The notes beneath the pieces were generated by a model that made no database searches, was not told the DNA's origin, and was given only the letters and a program-made list of their open reading frames with translations. A DNA stretch of 64,000 nt from Portibacter marinus (lineage in GTDB: Bacteria; Bacteroidota; Bacteroidia; Chitinophagales; Saprospiraceae), in contig NZ_JAJNKB010000003.1 of NCBI RefSeq assembly GCF_021533195.1, positions 1 to 64,000 on the forward strand. Direction: 5' to 3'. The position numbers and the translations under genes are program-made. The stretch's first letter is position 1. Every line of letters starts with the position of its first letter. Shown here piece after piece: positions 30,788-37,647 of this stretch.

Positions 30788-31978
30788 TTACCTAAGAATA
30801 GTAAGGCTTCCAGTCTGTAAGTAATCTTCTCCCTTGCAAGAATAATTCACCTTGTAGAGAAATACATTAGGATTCAATTTTTGATCTTGAAGGGTACCGT
30901 CCCACTGATCTGTCCTAACGTTCGTAGAAAACACTCGTTCTCCCCACCTATCAAAAATTTCGAAAGATCGAAGTTCTTCAATGATGAAAGCATTACTGAT
31001 GCCAATTCTGTCATTAAGCCCGTCGTTATTGGGCGTAAACGCATTTGGAATTAATAAATTATCACACTCTACTGCATCAGAATCTATGACTGCTATGGAA
31101 ATAGTATCTCGACCACGACAAATGCCGTAATTGTAATTAATTCCATACATGGTTGTCGACGAAGGAGAAATTATCGGCTCAAGCTCTAATGGTTCATTTA
31201 CGCTGGTCGTCGGGAACCAGGTAAGGTCATCTGAACACGTTTTGGTTTGATTAATTTGAACTGAAGTTCCAGAGAAAATGGTGGTATCACTGGTAAGAAT
31301 ATGATCAAGCTTTCTGTAATCAGCGAAAATTTCACCGACTGTCAATGCTCTATCATAAATCTTAAACTCATCTATTTTACCCATGAAGGGAGTTTCTCCG
31401 AAAGATTGACAAGGACTTTTGGCAAATGCCATTGTTCCGCTGGAATCCAATCGAATTTGACCATTTGTAAAGTCATTATCAAAAAATTGACCATCCAGAT
31501 ATAAGGCATAATTCTCATTGTCGCGAACTACCACTACCTGATGCCAACATTGATCTGTATTGACTTTAGCGTCCATTTCTACAAACAAATCAAAATCTCT
31601 TGCCATCTGCACTCGTAGGGTGGATTCTTGAGCTAAATACTTGATCGTCAATGTACTATCCACGCGACATCGAGAAGAAACGGAGAAAATGTCAGTAATT
31701 CTACTGGCATCGTCAGGAATCATAAAATAAAAGCTAAGGGTAAAATCTTCCTGAAACAAATCTGTGTATGACGAATCAAATTCTAGGGCGCTATCGCTAT
31801 CTTGTAAAGAGATGGATTCCCCTTCTACACCACAATCACAACCTACATCACCCAAAACTTCGGGGTCCACCAGATTACCCGAATTTATAGCCAGACAATC
31901 ATCAAAGCTGATATAAACGGTTTGACCTGAAAGTAGGACACTTCCAAAAAATAAAAGGCAAAAAGCTATTCTTCTCAT
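30788..31978 (-). CDS. LamG-type lectin-like protein with T9SS type-B sorting domain
   Basis: 396 residues. An N-terminal signal peptide (RRIAFCLLFFGSVLLSG) precedes a LamG/concanavalin-like jelly roll (about residues 20-215). Its markers are DFTLSFYFMIPDD, CWHQVVVVRDNENYALYLDG and GKIDEFKIYDRALTVGEI. After a short linker, residues about 300-396 are a CHU_C-type sorting domain (IPNAFTPNNDGLND, FEIFDRWGERVF, GSLTILR). This predicts a secreted, surface-bound protein, perhaps glycan-binding. Its stop overlaps the start of no downstream gene, but its ATG overlaps the stop of the YbaB gene by one base (TAATG), which suggests translational coupling. The 250-base gap 30538-30787 between it and the giant gene holds no gene that I can see. 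Confidence 0.85.
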   Translation of the reverse strand: MRRIAFCLLFFGSVLLSGQTVYISFDDCLAINSGNLVDPEVLGDVGCDCGVEGESISLQDSDSALEFDSSYTDLFQEDFTLSFYFMIPDDASRITDIFSVSSRCRVDSTLTIKYLAQESTLRVQMARDFDLFVEMDAKVNTDQCWHQVVVVRDNENYALYLDGQFFDNDFTNGQIRLDSSGTMAFAKSPCQSFGETPFMGKIDEFKIYDRALTVGEIFADYRKLDHILTSDTTIFSGTSVQINQTKTCSDDLTWFPTTSVNEPLELEPIISPSSTTMYGINYNYGICRGRDTISIAVIDSDAVECDNLLIPNAFTPNNDGLNDRIGISNAFIIEELRSFEIFDRWGERVFSTNVRTDQWDGTLQDQKLNPNVFLYKVNYSCKGEDYLQTGSLTILR

Positions 31979-32289
31979 TATCCACCAAATAATCCTCCCA
32001 GTCCAGGAGGCAACATATCGCTTATCATCGATTGAGATTCAACTTCAGCTTTTTCACCCGCAAGTTCCAAAGCACGATTTACTGCGACTAAAACCAAATC
32101 TTCAAGTTCTTCAACATCTTCAAGAGTGATTTTATTTTGGTCGATTTTAATATTTAACACTTCTTTGTTGCCATTGGCCTTCACCGCCACTGCTCCATCA
32201 CCTGCCTCGGCCTGCACTTCGATTTTTGCTAATTTCTCCTGAAGTGCTTTTTGCTTCTCTTCCATATTACCCATCAAATCTCCAAACAT
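31978..32289 (-). CDS. YbaB/EbfC family nucleoid-associated protein
   Basis: 103 residues. Features are the family's basic/amphipathic N-terminal helix (QKALQEKLAKIEVQA), the small beta-sheet core with VKANGNKEVLNIKID, a C-terminal helix (LEDLVLVAVNRALELAGEKA), and a Gly/Leu/Pro-rich tail (LPPGLGGLFGG). Length matches the family norm of about 100-110. The family forms DNA-binding dimers; in many bacteria the gene sits with dnaX and recR, but here neither is beside it. It is followed immediately (one-base overlap) by the LamG/sorting-domain gene. Confidence 0.88.
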   Translation of the reverse strand: MFGDLMGNMEEKQKALQEKLAKIEVQAEAGDGAVAVKANGNKEVLNIKIDQNKITLEDVEELEDLVLVAVNRALELAGEKAEVESQSMISDMLPPGLGGLFGG

Positions 32290-32327
32290 GACCTATAATT
32301 TTAATTTAAACATTGCTAGAATTGCTC

Positions 32328-33251
32328 TCAAAACATGTCCTTAGAGAGCGTGAAAATAAAATAAACATAAAAAATGACCAACATCACGCCTTCCCATCTG
32401 CTTAATTTTTTACTGATACAACCTACCGCAAACATAATGGTTATGGCCATCATAAAAGGCAAACTGAAATCATTTGTACTTTCTGGAATGACCAAATCAC
32501 CTATTAAGCTTGGTATACCTACAACTGCATATGTGTTGAAAATGTTAGATCCTAATACATTACCTACTGCAATACCTGGTTTACCCTTTCTTGCAGCCGC
32601 TATGCTGACCACAACTTCAGGCAATGAAGTTCCCAAGGCCAAAACCGATAAAGCGATAAAATCTCGATTGACACCCAATTGAAGAGAAATTCTCTCTATG
32701 GCAAAAATTGTGTAATAAGCCCCGAAATAAACAACCACTCCGGATATCAACAATATGATTAAATCTTTGATTTGAAATTTGGGTTTCTCTACATCATCAA
32801 CCCGTTGACCGAAAGAATTCAAAAGAAAAACAACCAGAGCAACAAGGAATAAAATAGATTCCATGACGGTCACCTGATTATCTGCCAAGACAAAATAAAG
32901 AAAGAACGCAGAAGCAAGTAGTAGTGGCATTTCAATATCCATAATATCAAAATCCATCACTATCTTTTTGGCGACAATGGCGGTAAGGCCGAGAACCAAC
33001 AAAATATTCGTGATATTTGATCCTATTACGTTACCTATGACAATTTCTGAGGAGCCTGCAAAAACTGCGGCCATCGACGTTGCTAGTTCGGGTAAAGATG
33101 TTCCAAATGCGACAATTGTTACACCAATAATGAAAGGTGAAATACCAATAGACAAACCAATTCTCTCAGCTGCTTCCACAAAAAAGTCAGAAGCTTTTAG
33201 CAAAGCAGCCAGGCTAACGACGAAGATGAGAATATTGACTAATAAGTCCAC
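32328..33251 (-). CDS. CaCA-family Na+/Ca2+ exchanger-like inner-membrane antiporter (YrbG-like)
   Basis: 307 residues and about ten hydrophobic segments. The two inverted alpha-repeats that define the family are clear. The first has FGTSLPELATSMAA plus GNVIGSNITNILLVLG (residues about 48-88). The second has LGTSLPEVVVSIAA plus GNVLGSNIFNTYAVVG (about 205-245). The acidic residue in each GTSLPE motif is the cation ligand by family knowledge. Likely role is sodium- or proton-coupled calcium export; the exact ion is not determinable. It is divergent from tatC. Confidence 0.9.
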   Translation of the reverse strand: MDLLVNILIFVVSLAALLKASDFFVEAAERIGLSIGISPFIIGVTIVAFGTSLPELATSMAAVFAGSSEIVIGNVIGSNITNILLVLGLTAIVAKKIVMDFDIMDIEMPLLLASAFFLYFVLADNQVTVMESILFLVALVVFLLNSFGQRVDDVEKPKFQIKDLIILLISGVVVYFGAYYTIFAIERISLQLGVNRDFIALSVLALGTSLPEVVVSIAAARKGKPGIAVGNVLGSNIFNTYAVVGIPSLIGDLVIPESTNDFSLPFMMAITIMFAVGCISKKLSRWEGVMLVIFYVYFIFTLSKDMF

Positions 33252-33349
33252 AAGGCCATTTTAGTCGCGAAAATAGAGTAAATAATCGGAACAAATTATA
33301 GAAAGCGTTTTTTTAGGACACTGTGTATACAATATTAAAGTTATAGATG

Positions 33350-33357
33350 TAAATTTG
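33350..33357 (+). promoter_or_regulatory. Possible Bacteroidota -7 box (TAAATTTG) before tatC
   Basis: TAAATTTG matches the TAnnTTTG consensus and lies 8 bases before the tatC ATG. I find no clear TTTG box at the expected distance upstream, so support is partial. Confidence 0.35.
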
Positions 33358-33364
33358 CCGTCCG

Positions 33365-34195
33365 ATGAAAAAACTATTTAAGAAGAAGGAAAAATCCACA
33401 GAAGTCAAAAAGGCGGAAGTAGAAGCAGAAATGGGATTTTTAGACCATCTCGAACAATTGAGGTGGCATATTCTCAGATCCTTTGCCGCCGTTTTCGTTA
33501 TTGGCATTGCTGTTTTCATCGCTAAGGACTTTGTATTTGGTACCATTATTTTTGGGCCACTAAAAGAGAGTTTTCCTACATTTCAAATGTTTTGTACGCT
33601 GGCAGAGAGTATGTGTTTTGGTCCACCGAAAATGCAATTGGATACTATCAATATTGGAGAGCAGTTCATTATCCATATCAAGTCATCCATCATGATTGGC
33701 TTCATTTGCTCCTTTCCCTATGTCTTTTGGGAAATTTGGAGATTTGTGAAGCCAGGATTGTATGATAAGGAGAAAAAGTACACCAGAGGGGTGGTAGTCA
33801 TTGCCTCACTACTATTCATTTCCGGAGTGCTTTTTGGATACTTCATTATATCACCATTTGCACTCAACTTCTTAGGTAACTATACCGTGGCAGAAAATGT
33901 AGAATCCGGAGGTACACTGGCATCATACATTACTTATATGTTTATGTTCACACTGCCTACAGGAATTATTTTCCAATTACCCATAGTGGTTTACTTCCTG
34001 TCTAAAATAGGGCTGGTCACACCAGAATTTATGAAAAAATACAGGAGACATGCCATAGTAGTCATTCTGATTCTGGCTGCTATCATAACACCACCGGATA
34101 TCATAACACAGTTTTTGATTGGAATCCCAGTTTACTTTCTTTACGAAATCAGTATTATTATTTCTAAACGCGTACAACCCGATCCAGACTTTTGA
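33365..34195 (+). CDS. tatC: Sec-independent (twin-arginine) protein translocase subunit TatC
   Basis: 276 residues and about six membrane segments. The N-terminal signature FLDHLEQLRWHILRS (about 20-40) and the cytoplasmic/loop motif FPYVFWEIWRFVKPGLYDKE (about 118-138) are the conserved TatC motifs. A longer periplasmic loop between the first two segments, with two Cys, is as in other Bacteroidota. TatC recognises twin-arginine signal peptides for export of folded proteins. No tatA/B lies beside it in this window. Its last four bases (TTGA) overlap the next frame. Confidence 0.95.
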   Translation: MKKLFKKKEKSTEVKKAEVEAEMGFLDHLEQLRWHILRSFAAVFVIGIAVFIAKDFVFGTIIFGPLKESFPTFQMFCTLAESMCFGPPKMQLDTINIGEQFIIHIKSSIMIGFICSFPYVFWEIWRFVKPGLYDKEKKYTRGVVVIASLLFISGVLFGYFIISPFALNFLGNYTVAENVESGGTLASYITYMFMFTLPTGIIFQLPIVVYFLSKIGLVTPEFMKKYRRHAIVVILILAAIITPPDIITQFLIGIPVYFLYEISIIISKRVQPDPDF

Positions 34196-34635
34196 CCAGG
34201 GTTTCAAATAACATAACATTATTTTTAAAGCTTTTCATTCCCACTTTCTGGGTTGTTTTTTTCACGTCGTTTCTGTTCGCTATCTTTTTAATTGACCCTG
34301 ATAGTATTCCCCTTTTAGGTTCGTGGCAATTCAGAACTGCTTACCTAATGATGTACTTCATATTCGGATTATTTCTTTATTTCACAGTATTCCAACTCTT
34401 ACGGGTAGATATGGGTCCTGAGAGATACTTTGTAAGTAATTACTGGAAGACTTATGCTTACCATTATGATGACATAGAACGCATCGAGGAGAAGAACTAT
34501 GGTCTTTTCAAATTAATAACCATACATCTTCGCGCAAAAGGAAAACTAGGACGACGCATAACATTCATTCCGAGCTATAAGAATTACGAACACTTCATTT
34601 CGGAACACCCTGATTTATTTGCCCACTTGACGTAA
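34192..34635 (+). CDS. Small membrane protein of unknown function, TTG start overlapping tatC
   Basis: 147 residues from a TTG overlapping the tatC stop; there is no in-frame ATG until well inside the first helical region, so the coupled TTG is the best start. Two hydrophobic segments (about 10-32 and 48-68) are followed by a soluble C-terminal part of about 75 residues. That part has YHYDDIERIEEKNYG and KLGRRITFIPSYKNYEHF, reminiscent of bacterial PH-like membrane-associated domains; this is a guess. No named family is recognised. It is followed convergently by porX. Confidence 0.7.
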   Translation: MTRVSNNITLFLKLFIPTFWVVFFTSFLFAIFLIDPDSIPLLGSWQFRTAYLMMYFIFGLFLYFTVFQLLRVDMGPERYFVSNYWKTYAYHYDDIERIEEKNYGLFKLITIHLRAKGKLGRRITFIPSYKNYEHFISEHPDLFAHLT

Positions 34636-34652
34636 AAGGTAATCTAGTGCAA

Positions 34653-36203
34653 TTACTTGGAACTCATTGTCACAACTGGACAGATAATTTCTTCTAATGA
34701 AATACCTCCGTGCTGAAAGGTGTCATTATAGAAATTATTAAAGTAATTATAGTTGTTGGGATACAAGAAGAATTTATCCGCCTTAGCAAAAATAAATCTT
34801 GAACTCACGTTTGGTTTTGGCAATCCAAATGCGTGAGGATCGACGGATTCCAGCACATCCTTTTTGTCATATTTTAGATTTCTCCCTACTTTATACCTTA
34901 AATTTGTAGTGGTTTCCCTATCTCCTACCACCTTAGACGGTTGACTAACCCTTATAGTGCCATGGTCGGTAGTGACGATCAACTTCACATCCTTATCCGC
35001 AATTTTTTGAAGCGCAGTCCACAAAGGAGAATTCTTGAACCAGGAAACCGTCAGGGACCGATACGCTTTTTCATCTCTGGCCAGTTCTTTAAGCACTTCC
35101 ATCTCTGTTCTTGCGTGGGACAACATGTCTATGAAGTTGTAGACAATCACAGTCAAATCATTTTGAACATAATTCTGGATATTGTCATTCAGTACTTTGC
35201 CATAATAGGTGTTCGTGACTTTTATGTATTCAGATTTGACTTCCTTTCTCATCACCCTTTGAATCTGATCTTCCAGCAACTCTTTCTCTTTTAGGTTTTT
35301 GCCACCTTCTTCATTGTCGTTCAGCCACCAATCTGGATGCATGCGCTCAATTTCTAGCGGCATCAACCCTGAAAAAATGGCGTTGCGAGAGTACTGAGTG
35401 GAAGTAGGCAGAATGGAAAAGAAATAATCTTCTTCGTCTTTCTTAAACAAATCACTTAGAATAGGTTCTATCATTCTCCACTGATCATACCTAAGGTTGT
35501 CCAGTAAAAGCATGATGGTAGGTCTATTATCCTCCAATTGCGGAAAAATCTTTTTTCGCATTAAGGTATTGGACATCACCGGGCCATTGCCTTCTAGCCA
35601 ATCTTCATAGTTTTTGACTACATATTTGGAAAACTCACTATTGGCTTCATTTTTCTGCATGGAAAGAATGTCCTGCATTTGATCTACCTCGGATTCATCC
35701 AACTTGAGTTCCCAGTTTATAATTTTCTTATAAGTATCAACCCAGCCTGGTACATCCAAACCACTATTGATATCCATCAGGATCTTGCGAAATTCCTGCT
35801 GATAATCTGAAGCCGTCTTTTCACTCACCAGCCTTTTGTTATCCACTATCTTTTTCAGCGTGAGTAAAATCTGGTTAGGATTTACAGGTTTGATCAGGTA
35901 GTCGTCTATTTGGGAGCCAATGGCCTCTTCCATCAAGTTTTCTGCTTCATTCTTAGTGATCATTACAACTGGTATGTTAGGAGAATCTGCTTTTATTTTA
36001 GTTAGGGTTTCCAGTCCGGTAATGCCTGGCATAGATTCATCCAGAAATATAACATCGATGTCATTATTGTCTTTGAGCTCATCCAGTGCATCATACCCAT
36101 TCGAAACCGTCAAAACCTCATATCCCTTTTTCTCTAAAAAAAAGAGTTGTGGCTTAAGCATTTCTATCTCATCATCTGCCCAGAGTATCTTAATTTTCGA
36201 CAT
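34653..36203 (-). CDS. porX: PorX, response regulator with PglZ phosphatase domain (T9SS regulator)
   Basis: 516 residues, the normal PorX length. Residues 1-122 form a receiver domain with acidic pair D10/D11, phospho-acceptor D55 in FLDESMPG, and K105 in LIKPVNP. A helical linker (about 130-220) leads to a PglZ/alkaline-phosphatase-like domain. Its markers are MLLLDNLRYDQW (about 231-242), PTSTQYSRNAIFSGL with the expected catalytic Thr269, and TTDHGTIRVSQPSKV, which holds Asp/His metal ligands. In Porphyromonas and Flavobacterium PorX works with PorY and SigP to control T9SS genes and hydrolyses oligonucleotides. That fits a genome with giant T9SS cargo. It is divergent from the HD-domain gene. 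Confidence 0.95.
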   Translation of the reverse strand: MSKIKILWADDEIEMLKPQLFFLEKKGYEVLTVSNGYDALDELKDNNDIDVIFLDESMPGITGLETLTKIKADSPNIPVVMITKNEAENLMEEAIGSQIDDYLIKPVNPNQILLTLKKIVDNKRLVSEKTASDYQQEFRKILMDINSGLDVPGWVDTYKKIINWELKLDESEVDQMQDILSMQKNEANSEFSKYVVKNYEDWLEGNGPVMSNTLMRKKIFPQLEDNRPTIMLLLDNLRYDQWRMIEPILSDLFKKDEEDYFFSILPTSTQYSRNAIFSGLMPLEIERMHPDWWLNDNEEGGKNLKEKELLEDQIQRVMRKEVKSEYIKVTNTYYGKVLNDNIQNYVQNDLTVIVYNFIDMLSHARTEMEVLKELARDEKAYRSLTVSWFKNSPLWTALQKIADKDVKLIVTTDHGTIRVSQPSKVVGDRETTTNLRYKVGRNLKYDKKDVLESVDPHAFGLPKPNVSSRFIFAKADKFFLYPNNYNYFNNFYNDTFQHGGISLEEIICPVVTMSSK

Positions 36204-36307
36204 CTATTTTATTTTACTTATTTGTTAATGGTCCAAAGTAGGCCAAGTTCGAAACGTTAAGAAATATCGATATATTATTTTTTTAAGTTTTATTAAATAA
36301 GTCCTGG

Positions 36308-36315
36308 TAATTTTG
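36308..36315 (+). promoter_or_regulatory. Probable -7 box (TAATTTTG) for the HD-domain gene
   Basis: TAATTTTG fits TAnnTTTG and lies 25 bases before the TTG start. T-rich runs at 36281-36284 and 36288-36291 could serve as the -33 element. Confidence 0.45.
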
Positions 36316-36340
36316 CCGAGAATTTAAAGTTGATGTCCAT

Positions 36341-37558
36341 TTGAGTAAGAAGAAAATTTTTAATGACCCGATCTATGGCTTTATAAGTTTCCCTCATGAG
36401 ATTTTATATGATCTTATCGATCATCCTTATTTTCAGCGATTGCGTCGTATTGCACAAATGGGCCTGTCTCACTTTGTTTATCCAGGAGCTTTACATACCA
36501 GGTTTCACCACGCTTTAGGCAGTTTGCACCTCATCACACAAGCCATCCAGGTTTTAAGAGAAAAAAACGTCATTGTTTCAGCGGAAGAATCTGAAGCAGT
36601 CAGTATTGCTATTTTACTTCATGACATTGGCCATGGTCCTTTCTCTCATGCATTAGAGGGCTTATTTGTCAATGTGTCACATGAACAGCTCTCATTGGCC
36701 TTTATGGAAACGCTGAATGAGGAATTTAATGGGCAATTAAGTCTCGCGATGGAAATTTTTAAAGGCAATTATCCCAGGAAATTTTTACATCAATTGGTCT
36801 CCAGTCAATTAGATATGGATAGAATGGATTATCTAACCAGAGACAGTTTCTTCACTGGAGTAGCTGAAGGTGTAATTTCGTACGACCGGATTATAAAGAT
36901 GCTCAATGTTAGAAATGATGAACTGGTAGTAGAACAGAAGGGCATTTTTTCCATCGAAAAATTTCTGTTATCCAGAAAATTGATGTATTGGCAAGTATAT
37001 CTACACAAGACCTCTATCATAAGCGAACAAATGTTACGAAGATTTGTACGGATGCTAAGAGATTACCTAAAAGTAAGTAATCATGCGTTTTACAATGACA
37101 ATTTAAGTTACTTTTTAACAAAAAACGTTGATGTCTACAACTTGACAGCAAACCGCAACAACGTAATTAGCAAATATGCTGATCTAGACGACTTTGATAT
37201 TTATGTTTTGATTAAAAAGTTTGTGAAAGTCGATAACTTTTCACTGAACTTCATCGCTAATGGCTTATTGAATAGAAAGTTATTCAAAATTGAGCTATCA
37301 GACCATGAATTTACTTCACACCATATTAAAAATGTTCGTGATAAAATTCAATCATATTATGATGTAGATGCTCATATTGCTGAGGAGCTGACTCTTGTTG
37401 GCACAGAAAGCAATCTAGCCTATCATAAAGGTAAAGATGAAATAAAAATTTTGACAAAAGAGGAGGAAGTTATTCCATATTCATTAGGTGAAAATAATTT
37501 AGTTCAGACGAAGAGCATCCGGAAACACTTTCTTTGTTATCCAAAAGAAGTCTATTAA
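36341..37558 (+). CDS. HD-domain phosphohydrolase (dNTPase/SAMHD1-like)
   Basis: 405 residues. The N-terminal part has the metal-binding HD signature: RFHHALGSLHL (His near 53), HDIGHGPFSHALEG (His-Asp near 91), and DMDRMDYLTRDS (Asp near 163). FQRLRRIAQMGLSHFVYPGA resembles the dNTP/GTP-binding start of the SAMHD1/dGTPase-like family. Bacteroidota homologues of this length are common; the substrate is not established here. The start is set at TTG 36341 because the nearby ATG at 36333 runs into a stop after three codons and no in-frame ATG precedes the conserved region. Confidence 0.85.
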   Translation: MSKKKIFNDPIYGFISFPHEILYDLIDHPYFQRLRRIAQMGLSHFVYPGALHTRFHHALGSLHLITQAIQVLREKNVIVSAEESEAVSIAILLHDIGHGPFSHALEGLFVNVSHEQLSLAFMETLNEEFNGQLSLAMEIFKGNYPRKFLHQLVSSQLDMDRMDYLTRDSFFTGVAEGVISYDRIIKMLNVRNDELVVEQKGIFSIEKFLLSRKLMYWQVYLHKTSIISEQMLRRFVRMLRDYLKVSNHAFYNDNLSYFLTKNVDVYNLTANRNNVISKYADLDDFDIYVLIKKFVKVDNFSLNFIANGLLNRKLFKIELSDHEFTSHHIKNVRDKIQSYYDVDAHIAEELTLVGTESNLAYHKGKDEIKILTKEEEVIPYSLGENNLVQTKSIRKHFLCYPKEVY

Positions 37559-37647
37559 AATCAAGGACTTACGCAATTAAAATTATGTTTAACACAAAAT
37601 AGCTCAACCCTATTTTATTTCTAACTTTCTAAAATTCTTATTATACT

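Noticed and set aside
34653-36203. PglZ domain as a sign of a BREX/Pgl phage-defence system
   Set aside because: The receiver-plus-PglZ architecture and length are those of PorX, and no other BREX genes are present.
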